From Psychrobacter sp. I-STPA6b (GTDB taxonomy: Bacteria > Pseudomonadota > Gammaproteobacteria > Pseudomonadales > Moraxellaceae), in contig NZ_VEWM01000058.1 of assembly GCF_020662265.1 (NCBI RefSeq), forward strand, positions 1 to 52,291: 52,291 nt of DNA. Reading direction: 5' to 3'. Position 1 is the stretch's first letter. Each line of letters begins with the position of its first letter. This document shows, piece after piece, positions 26,740 to 34,869 of the stretch. A program made the translations under genes and the position numbers. The notes below the pieces were generated by a model. The model did not search any database and was not told where the DNA came from. It saw only the letters and a list, made by a program, of their open reading frames with translations.

Positions 26740-29328
26740 ATGAGATTTGAAAAATTTACCCAAAAGTTGCAAGCTGCTGTACAACAAGCCCAGAGTCTTG
26801 CTGTAGGTCGAGATCATACAGGAGTAGACCCCATTCACCTAATGGCAGCATTGCTAGAAGATGAAGCAAATATTGCTATTTGCCAACAAGCAGGGGGGAG
26901 TGTACCCGCTTTAAAAAATGGTGTGGCAAAGGCTTTGAATAACCAAGCTACCATTAGCAATCCAACTGGTGATGTGAGTTTAACGCCTAGCTCAGTAAAA
27001 ATTCTAAACCTTGCTGATAGACAAGCACAAAAAGCAGGAGATGATTTTATTGCAACAGAGTGGGTGCTATTAGCTTTAGCAGAACAGGGCGATACTAAAA
27101 AGATTTTTACTGATGCAGGCGTGACAGCAAGCCAGCTAAAAGCTGTGATTGAACAGTTACGTGGAGACCAAACCGTGAATAGTCAAAATGCAGAAGATCA
27201 AAGAGATGCGTTAAATAAATATACCATTAACTTAACCGAGCGTGCTGAGCAAGGGAAGTTAGATCCCGTCATTGGTCGAGATGAAGAAATACGTCGTACC
27301 ATTCAAGTCTTGTCACGACGCACCAAAAATAACCCTGTATTAATCGGTGAGCCAGGGGTTGGTAAAACGGCGATTGTGGAAGGTCTGGCGCAAAAAATCG
27401 TGAATGGTGATGTACCCGAAGGCTTGCGTCGTAAAGAAGTGTTATCTTTGGATTTGGGTGCATTGATTGCAGGTGCAAAATTCCGTGGAGAGTTTGAAGA
27501 GCGCCTTAAAGGGGTATTAAATGACCTTGCTAAGCAAGAAGGTAATGTTATCTTATTTATTGATGAGCTACATACCATGGTAGGTGCAGGCAAGTCTGAT
27601 GGTGCGATGGACGCAGGTAATATGCTGAAACCTGCATTGGCACGTGGTGAGCTACACTGCGTTGGTGCAACCACGCTAGATGAATATCGCCAGTATATTG
27701 AAAAAGATGCAGCTTTAGAGCGTCGTTTCCAAAAAGTGTTGGTTGATGAGCCAACAGTTGAAGATACCATTGCTATTTTGCGAGGACTCAAAGAGCGTTA
27801 TGAGTTACATCATGGGGTTGATATTCAAGACAGTGCGATTATTGCAGCAGCACGTATGAGCCATCGTTATATCACTGATCGCAAACTACCAGATAAAGCA
27901 ATTGATTTGGTTGATGAGGCCGCTAGCCGTCTACGTATGGAGATGGACAGTAAACCTGAAGCACTGGGTAAGTTAGATAGCCGTTTGATTCAACTGAAAA
28001 TGCAACGAGAAGTGCTGAAAAATGAAGATGATGCAGGTGCAAAAGCTGAAATGCAAGTGCTGGATGAGCAAATTGAAGCATTAGAAAAAGAGTATGCTGA
28101 TTTAAATGAGATCTGGCAAGCAGAAAAAGCATTGGTCAAAGGTAGCCAACAGCTTAAAGATGAACTGGATAAGGCTCGTATTGCTTATGATAAAGCCAGC
28201 CGTGAAGGTGATTATGAAACCATGTCCAAGTTGCAATATGAGACCATACCACAGCTAGAAAAACGCATTACTGAGTCTGATTTGGCTGAGCAAAAAGAGC
28301 AGTCAGGAGAAGTTTCTGGTATTAAGCTGTTGCGTAATAAAGTGACAGATAATGAGATTGCTGAGGTAGTTAGTGCAGCTACAGGTATTCCAGTTGCAAA
28401 AATGATGCAAGGTGAGCGGGATAAAATGCTGGCAATGGAAGAGAAGTTGCATGAGCGAGTCATTGGACAAGATGAAGCAGTACAGTCCGTTGCTAATGCC
28501 GTTCGTCGTAGCAGAGCAGGGTTATCAGACCCCAATCGTCCATCAGGCTCATTCCTATTTTTAGGACCTACTGGGGTGGGTAAGACTGAGCTGACCAAAT
28601 CTTTAGCAAACTTCTTGTTTGACTCAGAGGATGCGATGATTCGTATTGATATGAGTGAGTTTATGGAGAAGCATAGTGTTAGCCGTTTGGTTGGTGCGCC
28701 TCCAGGGTATGTGGGCTATGAAGAAGGTGGGGTATTGACTGAAGCAGTGCGCCGTAAGCCCTATAGTGTTGTCTTGTTTGATGAGGTAGAAAAAGCACAC
28801 CCTGATGTGTTTAATATCTTATTGCAAGTGCTTGATGATGGGCGCTTAACTGACTCACATGGGCGAGTGGTGGACTTTAAAAATACTGTCATCATTATGA
28901 CCAGTAACTTAGGCTCACATAAAATCCAAGAGATGGCAGGTGATGAATACGAGGAAATCAAAGCGGCTGTGATGGAGTCAGTCGGGCAACACTTCCGCCC
29001 AGAGTTTGTAAACCGTATTGATGAAATAGTCGTTTTCCATCCACTAGGTATGGCACAAATGGCAGGTATTGCGGATATTCAGCTAGCACGTTTGCGTAAG
29101 CGCCTACAAGAGCGTGATATGGATATTGTATTAGCCCCTGATGCAATGAATAAATTGGTTGCAGTAGGCTATGACCCTGTATATGGCGCACGTCCACTTA
29201 AACGTGCTATCCAGCAACAGATTGAAAATCCATTATCTTTGCTATTGTTGGCAGGTGATTTTGTAGCGGGTGATACTATCAAAGTCGATGTTGATGACAA
29301 TGATGAGCTGAGCTTTAGTAAAGCATAA
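26740..29328 (+). CDS. clpB: ATP-dependent protein disaggregase ClpB
   Basis: A hexameric AAA+ chaperone that rescues aggregated proteins with DnaK. 862 aa from the ATG at 26740, chosen because AAGGAT precedes it and the product then begins [15 protein letters not shown] like other ClpBs; an upstream TTG would add 12 residues. It has an N-domain (1-145), NBD1 Walker [10 protein letters not shown] and [14 protein letters not shown], a long coiled-coil M-domain (about 400-525), NBD2 Walker [11 protein letters not shown], pore loop [19 protein letters not shown], and a C-terminal [17 protein letters not shown]. The promoter is heat-shock type. Monocistronic, with its own terminator. Confidence 0.97.
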   Translation: MRFEKFTQKLQAAVQQAQSLAVGRDHTGVDPIHLMAALLEDEANIAICQQAGGSVPALKNGVAKALNNQATISNPTGDVSLTPSSVKILNLADRQAQKAGDDFIATEWVLLALAEQGDTKKIFTDAGVTASQLKAVIEQLRGDQTVNSQNAEDQRDALNKYTINLTERAEQGKLDPVIGRDEEIRRTIQVLSRRTKNNPVLIGEPGVGKTAIVEGLAQKIVNGDVPEGLRRKEVLSLDLGALIAGAKFRGEFEERLKGVLNDLAKQEGNVILFIDELHTMVGAGKSDGAMDAGNMLKPALARGELHCVGATTLDEYRQYIEKDAALERRFQKVLVDEPTVEDTIAILRGLKERYELHHGVDIQDSAIIAAARMSHRYITDRKLPDKAIDLVDEAASRLRMEMDSKPEALGKLDSRLIQLKMQREVLKNEDDAGAKAEMQVLDEQIEALEKEYADLNEIWQAEKALVKGSQQLKDELDKARIAYDKASREGDYETMSKLQYETIPQLEKRITESDLAEQKEQSGEVSGIKLLRNKVTDNEIAEVVSAATGIPVAKMMQGERDKMLAMEEKLHERVIGQDEAVQSVANAVRRSRAGLSDPNRPSGSFLFLGPTGVGKTELTKSLANFLFDSEDAMIRIDMSEFMEKHSVSRLVGAPPGYVGYEEGGVLTEAVRRKPYSVVLFDEVEKAHPDVFNILLQVLDDGRLTDSHGRVVDFKNTVIIMTSNLGSHKIQEMAGDEYEEIKAAVMESVGQHFRPEFVNRIDEIVVFHPLGMAQMAGIADIQLARLRKRLQERDMDIVLAPDAMNKLVAVGYDPVYGARPLKRAIQQQIENPLSLLLLAGDFVAGDTIKVDVDDNDELSFSKA

Positions 29329-29383
29329 TGATATAGCGCATTATTTTTAGATCTTGCTTTTAAAATAGTTGTTTAGTCAGATA

Positions 29384-29418
29384 ATCTCATCACTTAAACA
29401 AAGTGGTGAGATTTTTTT
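29384..29418 (+). terminator. Intrinsic terminator of clpB
   Basis: ATCTCATCACTT (29384-29395) pairs with AAGTGGTGAGAT (29401-29412), with one wobble, around AAACA, followed by a T-run. Confidence 0.9.
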
Positions 29419-29479
29419 ATATACTCAATTAAGTAAGATGATAAAATCAAAAAAAATATAATTTTTTTGAAAAAAACAT

Positions 29480-29507
29480 TTGACACTGAAGCTCAAATCT
29501 ATATAAT
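29480..29507 (+). promoter_or_regulatory. Consensus sigma-70 promoter of the tRNA pair
   Basis: Perfect TTGACA (29480-29485) and TATAAT (29502-29507) with a 16-bp spacer, ending 15 bp before tRNA-Val. Confidence 0.85.
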
Positions 29508-29522
29508 ACACACCCACAGCAA

Positions 29523-29598
29523 GGGTGGTTAGCTCAGTTGGTAGAGCGTCTGCCTTACACGCAGAATGTCGGCGGTTCGAACCCGTCACCACCCACCA
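29523..29598 (+). tRNA. tRNA-Val (anticodon UAC)
   Basis: 76 nt including an encoded CCA. The acceptor GGGTGGT pairs with ACCACCC; the anticodon stem TCTGC/GCAGA holds the loop CTTACAC, giving anticodon TAC. The T-arm GGTTCGAACC is canonical. It is followed 19 nt later by tRNA-Asp in the same transcript. Confidence 0.96.
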
Positions 29599-29617
29599 CT
29601 TGTTGTAAACGACCTAA

Positions 29618-29694
29618 GCAGCGGTAGTTCAGTTGGTTAGAATACCGGCCTGTCACGCCGGGGGTCGCGGGTTCGAGTCCCGTCCGCTGCGCCA
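29618..29694 (+). tRNA. tRNA-Asp (anticodon GUC)
   Basis: 77 nt including CCA. The acceptor GCAGCGG pairs with CCGCTGC; the anticodon arm reads CCGGC-CTGTCAC-GCCGG, giving GTC. The T-arm GGGTTCGAGTCCC is canonical. This tRNA borders an accessory region on its 3' side. Confidence 0.96.
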
Positions 29695-29738
29695 TATTTC
29701 AAAACTAGATTTTAGACTAAAAGTTTAAACAAGTTTCG

Positions 29739-29769
29739 CCTCAAGTATCCCCTTACTTGGGGTTTTTTT
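29739..29769 (+). terminator. Intrinsic terminator of the tRNA operon
   Basis: CCTCAAGTA (29739-29747) pairs with TACTTGGGG (29754-29762), with one wobble, followed by seven T. Confidence 0.85.
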
Positions 29770-29906
29770 ATGTCTGTAGGTTTTTGGTTTGTCAGGAGTT
29801 TATGATATTTTGGGTGTAATGATGAGTTGGATTATTGGTCTTAGGTACTTTTAAAAATGCCTCTCTATATTTTAATTTAATTATAAAATAAAATTAGAAA
29901 AACCAC

Positions 29907-29951
29907 GGTGACCATCTGCTCTGTAGCCAACTGGTGACCATTTTGTGACCA
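29907..29951. repeat. Three GTGACCA direct repeats next to the tRNA locus
   Basis: GGTGACCA at 29907-29914 and 29933-29940 and TGTGACCA at 29944-29951, within 45 bp, lie in otherwise AT-rich DNA between the tRNA terminator and mcrC. They could be remains of integrase arm sites or of a former gene's 3' end; no integrase gene is present. Confidence 0.35.
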
Positions 29952-29984
29952 AAGCTATTAAAAACTAGTATCAAGAAGCAAATC

Positions 29985-31304
29985 TTAATTATCAAAACAA
30001 TTTAGTTCTTTATTATTTAGAATAGGCACAGCAATCGGAACTTTATAAAACTTAGTAAAGCCTTTAATTGCATTTCCATCTGTTAAGCTATCAGGTAGCT
30101 CATTTCCCTCTCTTTGGTCCGTATAGATAACCACACAGCTAACCACGTTCATGGTTTGCACCTCTTCTGTATGATAACCTAATTTATTTAATATACCTTT
30201 GTCTCTTGCATAGCCACTTATTTGTCTAATATCTTCAATGATATTACTTAATCCTCTGTCCTTTTGATAAGTAGGTTTGTATTTTGCATCAATAATAAGT
30301 GGCTGTACGTCATCTATGAGTAAATAATCGGGGCTTCCGTAGCTACCTTTGGCTTGAAATATAATCTTCTCTGCATATTTGTCTTTTAAAAGTCCCAAAA
30401 CATACAGCTCAAAAAGCTTCGACATATCTATCCAGAATGGCGGTACAGTTGTCTCTTGTGTAGTGCTATTTTCAATTTCATTAATATGATAGCCAAAGCG
30501 CTTAAGAATGATTTGAGACAATGTTAGTGCTTCTTGATACTCTTTATAAAATGGATTGCGCTTAGTGGCTTTCATTTCATGCAAGTTTACTTTATCACTA
30601 ACCATCTCAAATGCAGGCATACAGAAATCCATTAGATGTTTCATTGAGTGGTGATATTCTGGACACTTTGCCAAATAACGTTGAACAAACTTTAATGTAC
30701 GTTTTAAAACCCTATTTTCAACACTATTAAATCCAAATTCATCATAGCGACAGTATGTGTTAGTAGGTTTGTTTCTGGTCAGGTTTTTATTTATATTCTC
30801 AGCGACTAATACCCTGCCTTTAATCTTACAAGTAAGATTATGCTCAACCTTATAATAAGATTGCCGCAAGCCTTTACGCACAATATCTTTTACTAACTGA
30901 AGAAACTGCATGATTAGTAGCGGTGTTAATAAATCAAATTGTTGATTTATTTCGATAAAAGGTTCGTTTAGCTTAATGTGGTATAGATCTTTGGTGTTTT
31001 TAGCGATATCACCATGAGTCAAACATGAGTGAAGCATGCCAAGATAATCAATTTGTTTATCACCCTCATTAATTTTCGGTGCAACATAAATGGCTTGTTG
31101 GTTCTTAACAAGCCAGTCTGCACCGATAAAGTATGACATTTTAAGTGATTGACTGCCTCTACCATAAATAACCTGAACGCAACGCTCATTGTTTATGTTG
31201 TCTTGAAAAAATATATCTGATACTTCTATACCTTCACAATCAAAGTCTATCTGATTGTGTTCTCGTATGGTCTCTAAGTGGTTAAATTGTATTAGCTTAG
31301 ACAT
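29985..31304 (-). CDS. mcrC: McrC-type 5-methylcytosine restriction subunit (PD-(D/E)XK nuclease)
   Basis: McrC is the nuclease partner of the GTPase McrB in type IV restriction of modified DNA. The 439 aa have an N-terminal beta-rich part, KGRVLVAENINKN and FNSVENRVLKRTL (about 162-204, typical of McrC), LFELYVLGLL, and a PD-(D/E)XK core GSPDYLLIDDVQPLIIDAKYK by segment (Asp326, Asp339-Ala-Lys341). Its start overlaps the mcrB end by 8 bp, so translation is coupled. The pair sits beside tRNA-Asp, a common place for accessory defence genes. Confidence 0.9.
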   Translation of the reverse strand: MSKLIQFNHLETIREHNQIDFDCEGIEVSDIFFQDNINNERCVQVIYGRGSQSLKMSYFIGADWLVKNQQAIYVAPKINEGDKQIDYLGMLHSCLTHGDIAKNTKDLYHIKLNEPFIEINQQFDLLTPLLIMQFLQLVKDIVRKGLRQSYYKVEHNLTCKIKGRVLVAENINKNLTRNKPTNTYCRYDEFGFNSVENRVLKRTLKFVQRYLAKCPEYHHSMKHLMDFCMPAFEMVSDKVNLHEMKATKRNPFYKEYQEALTLSQIILKRFGYHINEIENSTTQETTVPPFWIDMSKLFELYVLGLLKDKYAEKIIFQAKGSYGSPDYLLIDDVQPLIIDAKYKPTYQKDRGLSNIIEDIRQISGYARDKGILNKLGYHTEEVQTMNVVSCVVIYTDQREGNELPDSLTDGNAIKGFTKFYKVPIAVPILNNKELNCFDN

Positions 31305-33207
31305 GTAAATTTCCTACAATGTCTTTAGCACTATCTAATAAGATGCCATCTTTTATATACTCATATAGTATCGGCTTAATCTCATAGTTAAGCTTTTGTC
31401 TAAGCTCAATAATAAAATCTTCATCAGACATATTCTTATCAGATGCAATAAAGTAGCTATGCCCTATACGCACATCGTTAGCATCAAAATCTGCTGACAG
31501 ATAAGTATTATCGAATAGCTCCATTACCTCATTGTACAGCCTTTTAGCCTGTTCATTTTTCACAACATTAACGTTAGGCAAAACATTATAGAAAGCAAAG
31601 CGTCTGCGAATGGCATAGTCGATATGACCAACTGAGCGATCAGCTGTGTTCATAGTACCAATGATATATAGGTTTTTAGGCAATTTAATATTTCGTGAAT
31701 TATTATGCTCATACATCGTCTGTATAGACTCACCACGATATTCAAGCGTATAAATAAGTTCTCCTAACACTGACGGTAGATTGGCTCGATTAATCTCATC
31801 AATTATTAGCACATAGTTACCATTAGGATTGTCGCAGGCTTCTTGGGCAATTTCAGCGAGTTTTTTATTTTCGACATGATAACTAATATTGCCCTCATCA
31901 CTACTAGCAACTATGCCTCTGACAAAGTCCTCATAGGTATAAGCCGGATGAAATTGGATAATTTCATATTTTCCCTGTGCTTTAACTTCATTTGACTGTG
32001 TCAAATCCTGCCCAGACTTTAAATCAAAGTTATCCCAAATAATACGAGCAAACTCATTTTTCGTTATCTCAATGTTAAATTGCTTCTTTTTATCTAAGTA
32101 TATTTCTGTCAATTTTTTATTTTTATCGAGTAAACTTAGACTCTCATCATAGCCTTGGAGTAACTTCAATGCGTTATCAATCGCTGTCTCGCTATTAATT
32201 GGGAAGTACACTTCTGGATAATAGCTTTGCAATACCTTAAGTACGAAACTATTGCCAAAGCGCTCAAAAGCTTGTGCCGTATTATGATTGTTGACTAGAT
32301 CATGTAGAGTCTCGGCAATCATCTTCATGGCGAGATCATCATTTTCTATATCTTCAACGAAACCATGTTTACTATAAATATCCTTAGCTTTGCTCCAATA
32401 TATCTTATAAGAAAGCGAACTACCGGGGAAATAGTAGCCCAAGCTTTGTAATCCTCTTTCTATCCACCAACAAAAAGAGTTATTTTCACCTGTCCCTATG
32501 CAGTAACTTTCTAAAGTAAGATCTTTGAGTTTTTCCCTAGGAAATGTATTATGAAAACCTGATAATAACTGTTGACACTTTTCACGCTCAAATTCAGTTT
32601 CTGTACTATCAGCATCAAATGATTGAATCAAGTCATCAATTATCTGATCTGGCGTTCCTTTATTTTCGGGCTGAATGATACGTTCTGCCACTAATTTAGC
32701 CAGTCTAGTTTTACCCGTACCTGGAGGACCTTGCAAAATAACTTGGTGTTTATATTTTAGAAGGTTAATTACTTCATTAATGTCAGAGTCACTCATAACT
32801 TTTTCATACCATTTTTTAATTGAGTTATTAGTTGGCGCACTATTATTAGAAGCCATATCACATCTTGTTAGAGCAGCTGTTGGAGCTATATAATAATCAT
32901 ATGCCTTATTATACCAATCAAGTATTTCAACTTTTCGTCTCCGTTGAAACCAATCTAAATCCTGATTAATATTCTTCTCAAACTTATAGTCGCCAACAAC
33001 TTTAGTTAAAGCTATTATCGTACCTCCTCTTTTTATAGCGACAATATCTCCGATTTTCATTTGTTTGGCAAATTTGTATTCTTGTATTTTATCTTCATCT
33101 GGATCTTCCCAAACTCCAATCCCTATATAGCTAGTTTCTTCTAGTACCCTTCTCTCTCTACCCCAAGATAAATTATCAGGATGCAACTGCATATGCCAAA
33201 AATTCAT
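31297..33207 (-). CDS. mcrB: McrB-type AAA+ GTPase with N-terminal PUA-like (EVE/YTH-type) domain
   Basis: The motor and DNA-reading subunit of the type IV system, 636 aa. Residues 1-80 (FWHMQLHPDN, SYIGIGVWED, MKIGDIVAIKRGG, IIALTKVVGDY) look like an EVE/YTH-class PUA fold that binds modified bases. The AAA+ core has Walker A GPPGTGKT (160-167), Walker B LIIDEINRA (467-475) and the McrB signature GTMNTADRS (517-525). About 200 residues (195-400) are inserted between Walker A and the next conserved block; the segment is largely helical and unrecognised. Restriction of DNA carrying modified cytosine is inferred from the family, but the exact modification is unknown. Confidence 0.88.
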   Translation of the reverse strand: MNFWHMQLHPDNLSWGRERRVLEETSYIGIGVWEDPDEDKIQEYKFAKQMKIGDIVAIKRGGTIIALTKVVGDYKFEKNINQDLDWFQRRRKVEILDWYNKAYDYYIAPTAALTRCDMASNNSAPTNNSIKKWYEKVMSDSDINEVINLLKYKHQVILQGPPGTGKTRLAKLVAERIIQPENKGTPDQIIDDLIQSFDADSTETEFEREKCQQLLSGFHNTFPREKLKDLTLESYCIGTGENNSFCWWIERGLQSLGYYFPGSSLSYKIYWSKAKDIYSKHGFVEDIENDDLAMKMIAETLHDLVNNHNTAQAFERFGNSFVLKVLQSYYPEVYFPINSETAIDNALKLLQGYDESLSLLDKNKKLTEIYLDKKKQFNIEITKNEFARIIWDNFDLKSGQDLTQSNEVKAQGKYEIIQFHPAYTYEDFVRGIVASSDEGNISYHVENKKLAEIAQEACDNPNGNYVLIIDEINRANLPSVLGELIYTLEYRGESIQTMYEHNNSRNIKLPKNLYIIGTMNTADRSVGHIDYAIRRRFAFYNVLPNVNVVKNEQAKRLYNEVMELFDNTYLSADFDANDVRIGHSYFIASDKNMSDEDFIIELRQKLNYEIKPILYEYIKDGILLDSAKDIVGNLHV

Positions 33208-33358
33208 TATTTATTCCTTATTTATATTTTTGCCTTAAGTATGACCGTTCAATATTAGCACCCATCTCAAAATTTTAATAAATAGTTTTAGCGAGAAACA
33301 AATCTTAGCATTATCTAAATTTCTAAGCTATAGTCATTTCAGATAATACAGCTACTTT

Positions 33359-33540
33359 TGTACCTATCCCCTAAAATAACACAGCTCAAACATAGAAATT
33401 CTTATAAAATATCTATAAGGAGTTTTAAAATGAGTAAACAAATGACAGAGAGTCAAATAGTATCGATACTAAAAGAAGCCGATGCAGGAATACCCGCCAA
33501 AGAGCTATGCTATTCGACTAAAGATAAAAATAGGCTGTAA
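33359..33540 (+). pseudogene. Relic of an IS3-family element (orfA start only)
   Basis: From the ATG at 33430 (behind AAGGAG) the reading frame gives MSKQMTESQIVSILKEADAG then IPAKELC, the first helix-turn-helix part of IS3-family OrfA transposases (IxxILxEAExGxPxxELC). It then leaves the family pattern at about 33512 and stops at 33540. TGTACC at 33359 followed by TATCCCCTAA may be the left terminal repeat. Most of orfA and all of orfB are gone. Confidence 0.7.
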
Positions 33541-33767
33541 GACCAGTTGTAATGTTCGGAAGATTCTCTTACCCAGACTGCTGAAGGTTGATTGGAGTGA
33601 GTCTTTCTATAAAGTTTGTCCTGTCTCTGTTCATCTAGATCATCCACATCTAGCACTCGGTGTGTAGTGGATAATAGTTGAACTGATTCACGTATCATTT
33701 TGCCCACATGTTTGTCTACATGACAATCGGCAGCCTCTGTATCATTATCAAAAAATAAAGTGCTCAT
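33510..33767 (-). pseudogene. Truncated phage-type protein gene (3' end lost)
   Basis: An 85-aa fragment from the ATG at 33767: MSTLFFDNDTEAADCHVDKHVGKMIRESVQLLSTTH by segment, then YRKTHSNQPSAVWVRESSEHYNWSYSLFLSL. I recall this pattern (DxDxxxAAxxHxDKHVxKM, THxNHPxxxW, NYxW) from phage and plasmid proteins of unknown function, which are about twice this length. The reading frame ends at a stop inside the IS relic, so the insertion or a later deletion cut it. The biochemical role is unknown. Confidence 0.6.
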
Positions 33768-33877
33768 TTTTTCTTCTAATAACATGAAAGTATTTCATTT
33801 TTAGACAGAGGGTTAAACCAAAGCTCTTATCACATCACCTTATACCTACTTTAGTACTATTTGACTATGACTATAAC

Positions 33878-33914
33878 AAAAAACACACCTTCTTGGTTCT
33901 TGGGTGTGTTTTTT
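33878..33914 (-). terminator. Bidirectional terminator after the carboxylase operon
   Basis: AAAAAACACACC (33878-33889) pairs with GGTGTGTTTTTT (33903-33914). It has an A-run on one side and a T-run on the other, so it works on both strands; it lies 53 bp past the last operon gene. Confidence 0.85.
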
Positions 33915-33967
33915 ATCAAAAATAAATTATAAGGTTATGGCTTATCTAAGCTAACACCAACTTAACG

Positions 33968-34750
33968 TTAACCCAGCTTTTCTCTAAATTCTAGTACCTG
34001 CTCTGGTACAGCATTTTGGGCAATCTCGGTGAAAACCACCCCTGAAGTATCTACATTACTATCGCCTGATGTCCAATAATCAGAAGGTAGTACAGCAATG
34101 CTTAGCTGTGGGTCTTTAAAGATGATTTCGTTGTCTCGGCGTATACCAACAACCCATTGATAATGTTCAGCGGTATTTTTGATGGGCTGATAGGCTTCAT
34201 CAGAGACATCACCTTCTCGCTCATCAAAAATAAGACCGGCAATATTTGCATCTTTAAAAGCACGTAACCAGTCAGCACAATAAATGGCTGCATTTTCAGC
34301 AGAGTCATCATCAAATTCATGCTCATCATCTGGCTTGGCTGCACGAGCAGTCAGATAAAGCATTTGTAGCGGTGATGGCATTTGTACCAATACGGGTACA
34401 CGCTGGGTTTGCACAGTTGAGGCAACCAATGCACTGACAGCAGCTTTAAAGTCATCATTACCCATAAAGGTTTTTAGAGCATAGCCTGCCCGACTTTTTT
34501 CTCCCATCGCACTGGTCAGTTGCTCATTATCGGCAAGCTCTTGCATAATCATTTTGTCAATGGAGATGACGGATACTTCAGGCTTTAATAATGCTGCCGT
34601 TTGGCTTAAGTGATTGGCGTAGGCAGTTGCGTCATGCCATGGAATGGGTTTGCCTTGGAGCAAGACTTTTTGTGCATAGTCTTCGGCATTGATAATAAGT
34701 TTGGTATTAGTGGCTGAATCGTTTAATAAGTTTCTTAATCTATTTGGCAT
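33968..34750 (-). CDS. Fifth gene of the carboxylase operon; possible ApcE-like (epsilon) subunit
   Basis: 260 aa (about 29 kDa) from the ATG at 34750, chosen for the AAGGACA site just upstream; an in-frame upstream extension lacks one. I do not recognise a family firmly. Segments VLVQMPSPLQMLYLTARAAKP, AENAAIYCADWLRAFKDANIAGLIFDE and YQWVVGIRRD suggest an alpha/beta, perhaps TIM-barrel (UroD/MetE-like) fold. Acetophenone carboxylase of Aromatoleum has a loosely bound fifth subunit of about 34 kDa (ApcE), and this gene occupies the same last place. That link is an inference from position and size. Confidence 0.6.
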   Translation of the reverse strand: MPNRLRNLLNDSATNTKLIINAEDYAQKVLLQGKPIPWHDATAYANHLSQTAALLKPEVSVISIDKMIMQELADNEQLTSAMGEKSRAGYALKTFMGNDDFKAAVSALVASTVQTQRVPVLVQMPSPLQMLYLTARAAKPDDEHEFDDDSAENAAIYCADWLRAFKDANIAGLIFDEREGDVSDEAYQPIKNTAEHYQWVVGIRRDNEIIFKDPQLSIAVLPSDYWTSGDSNVDTSGVVFTEIAQNAVPEQVLEFREKLG

Positions 34751-34797
34751 GATAATGTCCTTATTTATCAGGTTTTTGTTGTCTTCCTTAATGCATT

Positions 34798-34830
34798 GTT
34801 GGGACTTGACCACAAAAGCCAAATCCCAAC
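34798..34830 (-). other. Hairpin between the HyuB-type gene and the fifth gene
   Basis: GTTGGGACTT (34798-34807) and AAATCCCAAC (34821-34830) give a 10-bp stem with one wobble. No T-run follows on the minus strand, so it is more likely a stability or expression-ratio element than a terminator. Confidence 0.45.
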
Positions 34831-34869
34831 GCACAGCGAAAAGTATTGCTTACACAACGTCTCTCATTG

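Larger units (their letters stand above)
33208..33967. other. Junk-like junction between the McrBC region and the carboxylase operon
   Basis: 760 bp with no intact gene: an IS3-type relic (33359 to about 33515), a truncated phage-type gene on the other strand (33510-33767) and a bidirectional terminator (33878-33914). Confidence 0.7.

Noticed and set aside
29901..29984. Remnant of an integrase gene 3' end next to tRNA-Asp
   Set aside because: The only readable frame is 13 codons and shows no recombinase motif; kept only as a repeat observation.
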